From NCBI GenBank assembly GCA_018266215.1, contig JAFEAV010000006.1:62001-126000 (forward strand): a stretch of 64,000 bases of DNA. The letters are read 5' to 3'. Shown piece by piece: positions 1 through 9,469 of the stretch. Position numbers and translations under genes: made by a program. Position 1 is the stretch's first letter. Every line of letters starts with the position of its first letter. The notes under the pieces are model-generated. The model had not been told where the DNA came from. It saw nothing but the letters and a program-made list of their open reading frames with translations, and searched no databases. Origin of the DNA: Cyanobacteria bacterium SZAS LIN-3. Its GTDB lineage: Bacteria > Cyanobacteriota > Vampirovibrionia > Obscuribacterales > Obscuribacteraceae.

Positions 1-2
1 CA

Positions 3-2615
3 CTGGACGGCTCAAACCTTGTCATCGACGTGACAAATAACAGTGCCCAGGGCGGCTCTGTATCTGTCATAAATGGCGGAGCTATAACTGTTGATGCCGC
101 CACCGGATTGAAGTTGCTGGGCACAAATTACGGCACCGGTACTGGTGCTGACCTGAACCTGACGGCCAAAGGTCTGCTTTTTGTTTCAAATACTCAGACA
201 TTGGTGGCGCAGGTGCTTCACAACGTAACGTTCAGCAGCAACAGCAAGACACCGTTTGTGCTATCCGGCGCTCTACCAGGCGGCAAGAGCAACGGCCTTA
301 GCTATGCCAATGCCACCACTCAATTTACCGCCGACAATGTATCTATCATCAATAATGGTGGTTCAGTGGATTACACATCCACAAGCGGCTCAGTTAGTGC
401 TCACAACATTACCCTGTCAGCGCCGACGGCCTCCATACTCTTTGACGCCGGGGCGACCTTGTCAGCCAGCGTTGATCCAGCGACCGGCAATGGCGGCAGC
501 ATCAGTCTGACCTCCAAAGTTGTCCCCTGGTCCAACCTCGGACTGAACCTTGACGCCTCCGGTGCACTGACTGGAGCCGGCGGCTCCATCAGCGTCTCAG
601 TCACAGATACAAAAGCCTTGAAGGTTACGACGCTCTCTCCAGTTACTCTCAAAATGACTGCACATGCTGGACCCACAGGTGCCGTCGGTGGTTCGCTCTC
701 ACTTTCAAACGGCGGCGCCCTTACGACAGACATTCCAACCAGCGTCTTTGATTACGGCGGTGTACTGACAGGAGCGGGACTGGCCTTGAAGTCAGGCTCG
801 GTGCTGGCTGTAAACAACGTTATCACCTACGCAAATGCCGGACTCAAAACACTTTCGTTCACTTCCAACAGCAAAAACGCCATGCTGATGAGTGGAGCGG
901 CTCCAGGCACAAACGGCATACAAGATCCCGCGCTGAGTTACACAGCCGGCAATATTACGTTTTCAAATACCGGTGGATCTGTATTCAAAGGAAGTGGCGC
1001 CGTCAGCCTGCAGGGCACTTCGTCGATAACACTCAATGCCCTGAGTGATATCGGGCAATCCGGTACAAGGATTCCGATTTTTGCCAGCGGAGCCCTCAAT
1101 GTCATCACCGGCGCTAAGGGTAACGCCTACATCGATATCGCAACTGCAAGCACCGTAGCCCAGGCCAATGTCGGTGGCAAACTCGATATAACAGCAACCA
1201 GCGCAGACTACAGTCTCGGAGTAAACACCCCGGGCAGTGTCGTAAAAGCAGGCTCAATATCGTTCAACCTCTCCGACGGCAACCTCAACAATACTCACAC
1301 TCTTTCCCTGGGCAACATCAGCACCACAAACGGTAATTTGACGGTTGCATCGGCAGCTCAAAAACTTACGATTTTGTCCAACTCCTTGATCAGCTCAAAC
1401 AACGGCAATATTTATCTCCAGGACCTCGATACAAGTAAAACCAATACACCCCTGATCTCCTTCCAGAGCGGATCCGTCGTGCATGGCGTAGGTCCCGCCA
1501 AAAATCTAAATCAAGGCCAGGTGTTTATTTCCATAGGGCCGACGCCAGCGAGCAACACTCTTGCCCTCGGAATCAAGCCTGCCAACGCAACAATAAACCA
1601 GATAGGATTCTTCAATCTCTTCTTCGGCACCTTCGACAACTTCAGCGGCAGCATTACAGTTACCGACAAAACAGACATTCTCACAGCCGCCAATAGAACG
1701 CTGTCATTCAATACGACGAAGGACTACCCGGCTACGGCCATAACCCTTGCTGCCAACGTGCAAATCACGGCCGACCCGCCGCCGCCAGCCGGCACTGACT
1801 ACACCACTCCATTCTGGAACAGTCTCGCCAATCCCTCGGTCAAACAAATGACAGTGGAAGCGATGTCGGGATTGGGAACGAACATCAATAACGTGACAAT
1901 GAACAGTCAGCCGGTCACGCAGAATATTCAAAACCTCGCACTGATAAACGTGCCTGAATTCTCTACACTTGTCAATACGAACCCACCGTCCGTTCTCGGA
2001 GGACTGAGCAACAGTGCTGTAACCAGCACCATAAACTCCGGGCACTTCATTCCACGTCCTCTTACAGGAGTCGTCTCCAATACCGACGGTCAGATACTGG
2101 AAAGTGGTGCCAAACTGCTCGCCCCCGACACTCAAACCAGGCTCAATACTCCACATGGTACAGTTGATATCGCCGCCGGTGCCGTGGTACTGATCGTTTC
2201 AACCGACGATTCCCTGTCAGTATTTGATCTCCACGATTCCCACAGGCAAGCAGTGACGGTTACAAGTGCCGGAAGAAGAATCACCCTGGTTCCGGGCCGC
2301 AGCGTTGTCTTCACTGATTCAAACCGAACCTTCGGCGAAATAAATCCGGCGCAGTTCGTTGGCTATCGCAAAGTACGCCACAGCGCAATCAACGAGAGCC
2401 GCAAGCTTATCGAATCAGAGTTTGAAATCATGTCCCTGGTGCGCGGACTCAAACCGATGCAGGCAATGCTTACGTCGGACAGTGCCAGAACACGCAGGAC
2501 CATGTGCAGCATGATAAAAACGGCGGCAATTTTGATGAATGTGTCACAGAGTAATGAGCCATTCAGACTGATTACCGCGCCGCAGATCACGGCCTGCGCG
2601 GTCAATCCAAACTGA
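3..2615 (+). CDS. Large beta-helical adhesin-like protein, C-terminal part (5' truncated)
   Basis: The reading frame is open to the left edge, so the true start lies outside the window; the first internal start would be GTG at 30. The visible part of about 870 residues is rich in Gly, Ser, Thr and Asn, with filamentous-haemagglutinin/beta-helix character. A long unit recurs: the stretch starting TFSSNSK (about residue 67 from GTG 30) returns as SFTSNSK about 206 residues later, each followed by an LSYxA...GGSV pattern. The last ~180 residues look like a FecR-type domain (GQILESGAKL, then TPHGTVDIAAGA, then a GR.VVFTD end). A FecR-like segment behind a haemagglutinin-like stalk suggests a surface protein. 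Substrate and partner are unknown. It is followed by the oppositely oriented kinase gene at 2642. Confidence 0.8.
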   Translation: MDGSNLVIDVTNNSAQGGSVSVINGGAITVDAATGLKLLGTNYGTGTGADLNLTAKGLLFVSNTQTLVAQVLHNVTFSSNSKTPFVLSGALPGGKSNGLSYANATTQFTADNVSIINNGGSVDYTSTSGSVSAHNITLSAPTASILFDAGATLSASVDPATGNGGSISLTSKVVPWSNLGLNLDASGALTGAGGSISVSVTDTKALKVTTLSPVTLKMTAHAGPTGAVGGSLSLSNGGALTTDIPTSVFDYGGVLTGAGLALKSGSVLAVNNVITYANAGLKTLSFTSNSKNAMLMSGAAPGTNGIQDPALSYTAGNITFSNTGGSVFKGSGAVSLQGTSSITLNALSDIGQSGTRIPIFASGALNVITGAKGNAYIDIATASTVAQANVGGKLDITATSADYSLGVNTPGSVVKAGSISFNLSDGNLNNTHTLSLGNISTTNGNLTVASAAQKLTILSNSLISSNNGNIYLQDLDTSKTNTPLISFQSGSVVHGVGPAKNLNQGQVFISIGPTPASNTLALGIKPANATINQIGFFNLFFGTFDNFSGSITVTDKTDILTAANRTLSFNTTKDYPATAITLAANVQITADPPPPAGTDYTTPFWNSLANPSVKQMTVEAMSGLGTNINNVTMNSQPVTQNIQNLALINVPEFSTLVNTNPPSVLGGLSNSAVTSTINSGHFIPRPLTGVVSNTDGQILESGAKLLAPDTQTRLNTPHGTVDIAAGAVVLIVSTDDSLSVFDLHDSHRQAVTVTSAGRRITLVPGRSVVFTDSNRTFGEINPAQFVGYRKVRHSAINESRKLIESEFEIMSLVRGLKPMQAMLTSDSARTRRTMCSMIKTAAILMNVSQSNEPFRLITAPQITACAVNPN

Positions 2616-2641
2616 CGGCTTAGACTGAGGGATTAGACAAA

Positions 2642-4471
2642 CTATCGCATCTTATCCAGAGCTGACCAGGGATCCGCCTTGGCGGCGCCGTGGGCAGGAG
2701 CCGCTGCCTTGGGCGCTGGAGCAGGCTGTGAGGAAGTTACAGCATGATTGGTGCGCACCGGCGTGTGCGCAACCGGATGAGCATGCCTGTGGCTGCGTCC
2801 CGGCTGAGATTCCCTTACTTTGTTAGCTGGCTCGGCGCCTGCGGTGGTACCAGTCGATGTACTGCTGGATTCAACAGCGGATGTACCTTCAGCGGTATCC
2901 GACGAACCATTAGTGGTATTCGAGGTAGCAGCGTTAGCCCCGGCAGAGGGAGCAGTGACGGCCGATTGATGGGTGCCGAATACCTTCGGCCAGGAAACAA
3001 ACACAAGAAAAGCCACCGCGACAAGCAGAAGAACAACCAGCCATGGATTTGACTGGGCGCTTTCAACATCAGCCTGAGACTTACGCAGTGACGCGGCGGC
3101 GGGAGGCTGGGGTCGCGCGGGAGGAACCGGTGAAGGCGGGGGGGAAGAAATCACAGGAGCAGGAGGCGCAGGTGCAACATCCTGAGCTGAAGGCGGCACA
3201 ATCTCAGAAGCAGGCCTGGCAGGCTCTGCCAACGGTTTGATGCTCTCACCGGTGACACCCGGGGTGCCGACGGCGTCGGGATGGCGCCAGCGCTCTACAG
3301 ATGGAGTAAAAGACTCTTTGACTTCGTCAGATGCCGAGGAAGCCGCATCGGCGCCACCGGAGAGCATGCTGTCGGCGAAAGGATTGAGAGCCCTTTTGAA
3401 AGCCTTCGAGGCACTTACAGACTCATCATTTGGATGCACACTACCGTCAGGATATCCGGCCATCGGATTGGAATGACCTGACTGAGACTTGGTACTGGCC
3501 TGGTTGGCCAGGTGAAAGAGAAACTCCCCTTTTTCTCTGTCCACAGACGCCGAAGATGCCTCAACGATTGCATCCTGCAGTTCTTTAGCGGACTGATACC
3601 TGCGATTAGGATCTTTTTCCAGCGCCTTAAAAACCACAGCCTCCACTTTTGGTGGCACATTTACTTTTAGATTGACACTATTGAGGGGCGGCGGAGTCAC
3701 CGAGGTATGGTTTTTGATAAATTCAAAAACAGTGCTGGCGTTGGGGAAAGGATCGACTCCGCAGAGCATTTCGTACATGACGGCACCAATGCTGTAGAGG
3801 TCCGACCGCTGGTCCTGCGGCTCACCCATGCATTGTTCCGGGCTCATGTATGGCGGGCTGCCCCACAGCTCACCTGAGTGAGTCAGACGCTTGTTCTGAT
3901 CGCCAATTTTGGCGAGGCCAAAGTCGACCACTTTGACGAAGTCCATTTCGTCATCCATCAAAACAATATTGCCGGGTTTTAGATCGCGATGGATAATACC
4001 GCGCTTATGAGCATGTTCCAGGGCGCTGCATATCTGGATGGAAATGCGGGCGAAGCGTTCCACACTCATCGGACCTTCATGGGCAATCAAAGCTTCAAGA
4101 CTGCGTCCTCGCAGATAGTCCATAACGATATAGGGCTGATCATCTTCACCGATGATGCAATCATATACGGTGACGATATTGGGATGACTGAGCGAGCAAA
4201 GGCTGCTGATTTCGCGCTGAAATCTTTCTCTGTAAATGTCCTTAGTATCAAGCTGCAAGCGTAAGGTTTTGATGGCAACGTGCCTGTTGACTCTCAGTTG
4301 CCTGGCTTTATAGACAACACTCATGCCGCCCGAGCCAAGCACTTCTTCAATCTCGAAGCGACCGTCTAAAACAGTCCCGACCAAAGGGTCGCGTGATTTA
4401 ACGCGCGAATCATTTTCTTGATTGGCCGGCTGCTGATCATTTTCACTTGGTGGCGAATTATCTTGAGTCAC
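2642..4471 (-). CDS. Membrane-anchored eukaryote-like Ser/Thr protein kinase
   Basis: 609 residues starting at GTG 4471, with an AGGA ribosome site 8 nt upstream. The kinase domain is complete: glycine loop LGSGGM at 45-50, ATP lysine K68 (AIK), catalytic HRDLKPGN at 161-168, DFG at 183-185 and an SPEQ activation-segment motif. It is followed by a Pro/Ala/Ser-rich linker, one transmembrane helix near 475-495, and a Ser/Thr-rich then Ala/Pro-rich extracytoplasmic tail without a recognisable ligand domain. This is the PknB-like layout without PASTA repeats. It lies 9 bp behind the secreted-protein gene at 4481, so the two are probably co-transcribed and may work together. Substrate unknown. Confidence 0.93.
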   Translation of the reverse strand: MTQDNSPPSENDQQPANQENDSRVKSRDPLVGTVLDGRFEIEEVLGSGGMSVVYKARQLRVNRHVAIKTLRLQLDTKDIYRERFQREISSLCSLSHPNIVTVYDCIIGEDDQPYIVMDYLRGRSLEALIAHEGPMSVERFARISIQICSALEHAHKRGIIHRDLKPGNIVLMDDEMDFVKVVDFGLAKIGDQNKRLTHSGELWGSPPYMSPEQCMGEPQDQRSDLYSIGAVMYEMLCGVDPFPNASTVFEFIKNHTSVTPPPLNSVNLKVNVPPKVEAVVFKALEKDPNRRYQSAKELQDAIVEASSASVDREKGEFLFHLANQASTKSQSGHSNPMAGYPDGSVHPNDESVSASKAFKRALNPFADSMLSGGADAASSASDEVKESFTPSVERWRHPDAVGTPGVTGESIKPLAEPARPASEIVPPSAQDVAPAPPAPVISSPPPSPVPPARPQPPAAASLRKSQADVESAQSNPWLVVLLLVAVAFLVFVSWPKVFGTHQSAVTAPSAGANAATSNTTNGSSDTAEGTSAVESSSTSTGTTAGAEPANKVRESQPGRSHRHAHPVAHTPVRTNHAVTSSQPAPAPKAAAPAHGAAKADPWSALDKMR

Positions 4472-4480
4472 AATCGGTTC

Positions 4481-5653
4481 CTAGGGAGGTCCACCACCGG
4501 GGACGCCATTCGGACCGCCGCCGGGTCCGCCCATAGGACCGCCCTGGCCACCCATCGGGCCCTCACCAGGTGGAGCAAACATGTCGGTATTGGTCAATTG
4601 CTTTGCCATGTCCTGGAAGCGCTTCATCAGGGCAAAAGCCTCGGGCTTACGCCCCTGGCTGAAAGCAGTGTCAATCTGGCGCTTGAGGGTAATCAGCTCC
4701 TCGGCGCCACTGCGATTTTTAGTCTTAGCCAGGCTGATTATTCCTTCGGCCTTACTGTCATACATCTGGCGAATAATAAGATGGTCCGATGGAAGAAAAC
4801 TGCTCGACTGGGTAGATTGGTTCGAGTGAGAAGCGCTGCCGGCAGACGGCATGCTACTGCTGGGCACACTGGACGAGAAGCTGTTCTTAGAGGCCGGCAC
4901 ACCGAGACCACGAGCCGTTCGCTTCGCCTGATTAAGAGCTTCTTCCTGCTCAGCCAATTTGGATTCCAAAAAGCTGAGCTTTTTGGTGGGATCGTCCTTA
5001 CCAGCTTTGACCATGCCGTCAATTTCGGTAAAAATGGCCTCAAATGGCTCAACACCGGTCCCCTGCTGACGAAGCTTTTCAATACGCTGCCAGACAAGAA
5101 GCCTGCGCTCAAACTGAGGGCCCGCCACCACATCCGGTGCTTTCTCCGCGGCAACTGGAGTCAGTCTCAGCGCTGACAGCAATTGCTCGGCGGTAATCTT
5201 GCCGGAGCCGTAATCCAGGATTTCTTTGCTGGAAATAGTGACGTAACGGCCGTCATGACCGGCCTGTGAAAACAACACTTTGACCTTACTGACCTGGCCT
5301 GATGCATGCTGGAAAAGCGCCTTCGCGAGGAAAATGGCGTCAATTTTCAGGTCTCGCTCGCCGCTGTTGGACTCCTTCTGCGCCATTACCGTCACATCGG
5401 GACCGGTACCAACCACTTGAATGTTGGTAGCCTTCGCTCCGACATTTGGTTCACGCAGGATGGCCGTCAATTCGGAAGCGGGTATGGTCGGACGGGCGTC
5501 GGCAGCCCAGGCGACGCTTGACATGCCAAGGAAAGCCGACACAGTCAGGCCGAAAGCCAGGCAGGACAGAAAAAGACGATGACCAAATCTATTAAACGCT
5601 TGCGCAGCAATGGTCTTGGGCAGTTGGATATGGCTTCTGGTCATAAAACACAT
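4481..5653 (-). CDS. Secreted protein of unknown function with Gly/Pro-rich tail
   Basis: 390 residues, or 387 from the in-frame ATG at 5644. A long N-terminal region with a hydrophobic stretch ending AWA-AD looks like a signal peptide with cleavage near residue 51. The mature protein has a mixed N-terminal part, a helical coiled region near the middle (KLSFLESKLAEQEEALNQAKRT), a Ser-rich linker and a C-terminal tail of GGP/MGG repeats. I do not recognise the family. It is the first gene of a probable two-gene unit with the kinase at 2642, so it could be a substrate or co-sensor; that is inference only. Confidence 0.8.
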   Translation of the reverse strand: MCFMTRSHIQLPKTIAAQAFNRFGHRLFLSCLAFGLTVSAFLGMSSVAWAADARPTIPASELTAILREPNVGAKATNIQVVGTGPDVTVMAQKESNSGERDLKIDAIFLAKALFQHASGQVSKVKVLFSQAGHDGRYVTISSKEILDYGSGKITAEQLLSALRLTPVAAEKAPDVVAGPQFERRLLVWQRIEKLRQQGTGVEPFEAIFTEIDGMVKAGKDDPTKKLSFLESKLAEQEEALNQAKRTARGLGVPASKNSFSSSVPSSSMPSAGSASHSNQSTQSSSFLPSDHLIIRQMYDSKAEGIISLAKTKNRSGAEELITLKRQIDTAFSQGRKPEAFALMKRFQDMAKQLTNTDMFAPPGEGPMGGQGGPMGGPGGGPNGVPGGGPP

Positions 5654-5805
5654 AATCAGTAAACCTGCTCATACTAACATTTAATAGTGATTATCAGAGA
5701 CACCTAATTTCTTCCCCTGACAATCTTCCATACCCCTAATTTTTGCAGTCCTGTCGGTAGGTTTAGTAATGTCACACGGGACAGGCGTATTCAGGACAAG
5801 TTTCT

Positions 5806-6696
5806 ATGACCAGACCGTTTAAAATCCGAGCTTTATCCCTTGCCATAGCACTGGCCGGGCTCGCCTCAGGCATCGTATGGCGGCCGGCCGAGGCAAAGGA
5901 CGACCAGCTGCGCCGGGCGGAGCTGCGGGATTGCTCCGGCGACAGAGCCATGAAACTCCTGCACGGCTTACTGAATCAGGACAAAGAAGGCCATTTTATC
6001 TTCAAAAAGCCCCTGAGGGACGCCTTTTATGCCGACCCAAAGGAAGAGGGATACAGCGGACGCGTCGACCTGGAAAGCGCCACGACTCTAAAACTAAAAT
6101 GCTCGGGCAAGCAGCGCCTGGGTTTGCTCGCTACCTTCAAAGCCCTGGACGACAAGACCACTATCGGGGACGAACTGTTGCTTCTGGCTGTATTTAAAAA
6201 CGCAGGCGGCAAAGAGCAGCTGATCGATGCCGTCAACGTTCAAACTGACCGCTTCGCCTCACTCTACATGCCCCCACTTTTACCCTACAAAGACGACTCC
6301 GATGCGCTGATAATTTCCAATACCCACTCCAACGCCGGTGAAAGCTACGAGGCATTGTATCCGGTGGCATTGCAAGGCAACAGGCTTGTCGCCCTCTGCC
6401 CCAATTTCGGAGAATTTTACAGCGGCAGGTCCGCGACAAAAAGTCTGCAGGAGCAGGCAAAATACAGCCTGGGCAAGAGCAACGCCCCGGGACCAAGGCC
6501 TCTGTACTTTGTCAATACAGTAACGGTGCAGACCATGGATCCAGACGATAGCGACAAAGTGCTATCCTCAAAGCGCAAAGTATTTCGCATACCTCTACGC
6601 TATAAAAACGGCAGATATTTCGTCGACAAACACGACAAAACCATGCGAGCCTTTACGGCTTTTGAAAAAAGCACCGGCCTCGGTCTCGACAACTAA
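5806..6696 (+). CDS. Secreted protein of unknown function
   Basis: 296 residues with a clear signal peptide (IRALSLAIALAGLASG, cleavage likely after AEA near residue 30). The mature protein has two cysteines that could pair (near RDCSGD and LKCSGK) and a C-terminal region rich in basic residues and Tyr. No family is recognised. It is 18 bp upstream of another secreted protein gene at 6715, so the two probably form an operon transcribed away from the kinase unit. An AGGACA sequence upstream of the ATG can serve as ribosome site. Confidence 0.8.
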   Translation: MTRPFKIRALSLAIALAGLASGIVWRPAEAKDDQLRRAELRDCSGDRAMKLLHGLLNQDKEGHFIFKKPLRDAFYADPKEEGYSGRVDLESATTLKLKCSGKQRLGLLATFKALDDKTTIGDELLLLAVFKNAGGKEQLIDAVNVQTDRFASLYMPPLLPYKDDSDALIISNTHSNAGESYEALYPVALQGNRLVALCPNFGEFYSGRSATKSLQEQAKYSLGKSNAPGPRPLYFVNTVTVQTMDPDDSDKVLSSKRKVFRIPLRYKNGRYFVDKHDKTMRAFTAFEKSTGLGLDN

Positions 6697-6714
6697 GCAC
6701 AGGGAGAACGCACA

Positions 6715-7518
6715 GTGAAGTATCGGCCCAACCGAAAGATATTTTTGACCCCGCTCATGGTGCTGGCCACTCTGGTGTGCCAACAGCAAATGGTTTTTGC
6801 AGCACAGGCCGAAACTGAAACGCGCACACTACAGGGCGGCGTCGAACATGCCGAAGAGTTGCCTGGCCTCGATGAAAATTTGCAGGTGGGCAGGGTTTAT
6901 TCGGACGATTTGCTCATGAGTCCTGCGACCGAGGGAAACAACGAATGGTTTTTGATACCACCGTGGTACGCGGGGGTGCGACATTCGGAAGAAGCAGTCA
7001 TCGTTTCGCGCTACGAATATGCAACGGGGCGCACCACTGCCCCAATGCAAAGACAACTCAATCGCCAGGACTCGCGCTCCGGATATCAGGTCGACCGCAA
7101 CGGCGGCATCTGGGACTATAAACGCGTGCCCTCAATTCAGCATGTGGAGAGCGACTTCTGCGACGCTGTCCTGTACGTCAAAGAGATAAAACCAATATCC
7201 GGAAGCGACAATCAGCTTGTGATTAAGTATGTGGAAGTCTCAGTCAGTTATGAAAAACGCAGCAAAAGAATCCTGCAGGTTGTCCAGCAAGAACAGGTCA
7301 ATACCATCACCTCACCCAGCCCCGGTACGCTGCGCGTTGACATCTCGGTAAAAAGCTATGGTTGGGACGGCAAACCCAATCGCCAGGAACAATCAGTAAT
7401 CATAGCCACAATGGTCGAACCATTCAAAAAGATAGACGAGTACGAGGGCCGCGATCTGAAAGCATTGTTCCGCGATTATCTCGTCTCACATAATCTACAA
7501 AATCTGGTGCCTCAGTAA
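6715..7518 (+). CDS. Secreted protein of unknown function
   Basis: 267 residues starting at GTG 6715, with AGGGAG at 6701-6706 as ribosome site. The N-terminus is a signal peptide (FLTPLMVLATLVC, cleavage near VFA-AQA). The rest is a soluble, beta-rich-looking protein with no motif that I recognise. It directly follows the secreted protein at 5806 in the same direction, so the pair probably shares an mRNA. It converges on the TPR protein gene ending at 7528, with only 9 bp between the two ends. Confidence 0.8.
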   Translation: MKYRPNRKIFLTPLMVLATLVCQQQMVFAAQAETETRTLQGGVEHAEELPGLDENLQVGRVYSDDLLMSPATEGNNEWFLIPPWYAGVRHSEEAVIVSRYEYATGRTTAPMQRQLNRQDSRSGYQVDRNGGIWDYKRVPSIQHVESDFCDAVLYVKEIKPISGSDNQLVIKYVEVSVSYEKRSKRILQVVQQEQVNTITSPSPGTLRVDISVKSYGWDGKPNRQEQSVIIATMVEPFKKIDEYEGRDLKALFRDYLVSHNLQNLVPQ

Positions 7519-7527
7519 TTATCGATA

Positions 7528-8520
7528 CTAAAAACTGGCGGCGCTAGCCTTCCTGGCGCTGGCGATATCTTCGTCGGCCTTTTGCTTAAGGCCCATCATT
7601 TTGTAAACCTGAGCACGCGCGGTGAAGAGCCTGGCTGACTCATCCAGACCGATGGCGGCAGTATAGTCAGCAATCGACTCTTTGTAGTGCTTGAGTTTTG
7701 CCTGTAACTCTCCGCGCTTGGCCAGAGCCTCACTATCAATAGGATTTTTCTGAATTAGTTTGGAAATTTCAACTATCGCATCCTGGTACTTGCCGTCGCT
7801 TTCCAGACAGGCAACTATCTTGTTAACTGTTGTATCGACATTGCGCATCTTAAGAGCTTCTCGATAGTTTTGCACGGCCTCGGGACGACGATTTAGTTTC
7901 TCCAGCAAATCACCCATGGAAAGAAAATGAGCTTCACTTGGCCCATTAACCTTGGCGCGAGCCTCGGTATCGGCTAGGGCCGCCTTATAATCTCCAAGAT
8001 TAGAATGAGCAATTGCCAACTGGCGAAGGGCGTCGGGGAAGGGCTTTTTGACATGCAATGCCTTTTGCGCATCTACAAGGGCTTTTTTATATTCCCCCTG
8101 CAAATTATCAAACTCGGCCATGAACGAATATGCCATACCGTTTTCAGGATCAAGCCTGAGGGCAGTCTGCAATTCCCCGTCTACCCTGCTCAAGATCCTG
8201 GAATCTTGCTCGGGATCGTCCATATAAGCCTTGGCCAAAAAAGCGTGCATACGGGAGGTGGCATTCGGACGTTTGCATGCCGGCTCCAGCAAACGTCGAC
8301 CATCCAGAACGTGATGGCGCATCACCAGATGCTCGGCCAGATTTTCAATTTGATAAATGCTGTTGATGCCCCGAGGGCGAGCATGTACTGCAAGGCCAGG
8401 AGGATTATTTGGTTCGGCCCTGAACTTAGCCGGGGAGGCCACAGCCGGCGTGCTCACAGCCCCCAACGCCGCCACAAGGCAACAAATATGCAAGAGCAAG
8501 CGCAAGATCAACCACTCCAC
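7528..8520 (-). CDS. Secreted TPR-repeat protein
   Basis: 330 residues starting at GTG 8520 (TTG 8511 is possible). A hydrophobic N-terminus (LLLHICCLVAALGAV) ends in a likely signal-peptidase site (AVASP), so the protein is probably periplasmic or membrane-held. From about residue 100 to the end there are about six tetratricopeptide units, for example GEYKKALVDAQKALHVKKP, GDYKAALADTEA and KHYKESIADYTAAIGLDES. TPR domains mediate protein-protein contact; the partner is unknown. It is transcribed divergently from the sugar kinase gene at 8595. Confidence 0.85.
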   Translation of the reverse strand: MEWLILRLLLHICCLVAALGAVSTPAVASPAKFRAEPNNPPGLAVHARPRGINSIYQIENLAEHLVMRHHVLDGRRLLEPACKRPNATSRMHAFLAKAYMDDPEQDSRILSRVDGELQTALRLDPENGMAYSFMAEFDNLQGEYKKALVDAQKALHVKKPFPDALRQLAIAHSNLGDYKAALADTEARAKVNGPSEAHFLSMGDLLEKLNRRPEAVQNYREALKMRNVDTTVNKIVACLESDGKYQDAIVEISKLIQKNPIDSEALAKRGELQAKLKHYKESIADYTAAIGLDESARLFTARAQVYKMMGLKQKADEDIASARKASAASF

Positions 8521-8594
8521 CAGGTTGATTCAATTATACAGGCCCTGGTTTACAATAGGAACGTTCATCAATTTGGCAGGCGGTATCCCAGGAC

Positions 8595-9464
8595 ATGGGC
8601 AGCATCTTAGTAATCGGATGTGTTTCTCTGGACACTATTCATCTAGAGCAAAGCGGGCAGAGGGAGACATTTAAAACAATCGGCGGCGCCGGACTATTCA
8701 CAGCCCTTGCCGCGGCCAAAAGCGGTGCACAGGTGACACTGTATGCCCCCAAACCCCAGCCTATGCCCGCCCTTCTAAGTCCAATCGAGACTATGCTCTC
8801 CTGGCAGGGTCCGACCGTAGCGCCGGAAAATATGCCGACCCTGGAGATTATCCATCACGGGGGCGGGCGCGCCACCTTGCTTGGAGCCAGCTGGGGTCCC
8901 GAACAAATGCTGACGCTGAAAAATTTAGATCAACTGCTTCATGACGAAATCAACAAGGAAAAGACCTTTGCGGCGGTCCATGTAGCCGCCTTGAGCAGCG
9001 CCGGCAGGCAGTTGGAATTCATCAAACACTGGCGCAACTGTGATACTGGAGCTCTGCTATCAGCCGGCACCTATGCCCGAGCGATAAACAACGACAAACA
9101 AGCTGTACTGGACCTGATCAGAAATTGCGACATCTTTTTTATGAACAGCAATGAGGCTGGCTTGCTCTCCTCCGAAGGGGAAAGTAGTGGGCAGAAAAAG
9201 ATCATCCCAGCCCCGGGACAAACTATTTTTATCACCGACGGGGAAAACGGCGCGACAATATTGAGCGACACATTTAACGAATCCACCAGACACATTGCAG
9301 CAACAGCAGCAGATGAACAGGATCCGACCGGGGCAGGTGATACCTTCTGCGGTGCCACGCTGGCTTCAATTGTTCAGGGCATGGGCGTCATACAATCGGC
9401 CCAGGCTGGCGCTAACCTGGCAGCAAAAATAATTGAAAAGCCAGGCAGCAGCTACTATTTCTAA
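8595..9464 (+). CDS. PfkB-family carbohydrate kinase
   Basis: 289 residues. The N-terminus ILVIGCVSLDTI followed by GGAGLFTALAAAKSGAQV matches the PfkB/ribokinase fold. The family's second signature is near residue 244 as DPTGAGDTFCGA, containing the catalytic Asp and anion-hole Gly-Ala-Gly-Asp. The protein therefore should phosphorylate a sugar or nucleoside hydroxyl using ATP in the cytoplasm. It is slightly short for the family (usually 300-340), and the substrate cannot be told from sequence. It stands alone between oppositely oriented genes. Confidence 0.85.
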   Translation: MGSILVIGCVSLDTIHLEQSGQRETFKTIGGAGLFTALAAAKSGAQVTLYAPKPQPMPALLSPIETMLSWQGPTVAPENMPTLEIIHHGGGRATLLGASWGPEQMLTLKNLDQLLHDEINKEKTFAAVHVAALSSAGRQLEFIKHWRNCDTGALLSAGTYARAINNDKQAVLDLIRNCDIFFMNSNEAGLLSSEGESSGQKKIIPAPGQTIFITDGENGATILSDTFNESTRHIAATAADEQDPTGAGDTFCGATLASIVQGMGVIQSAQAGANLAAKIIEKPGSSYYF

Positions 9465-9469
9465 CACTG

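Noticed and set aside
4418-5176. 252-codon plus-strand open frame
   Set aside because: It is antisense to the secreted protein gene at 4481 and has no start signal or domain.
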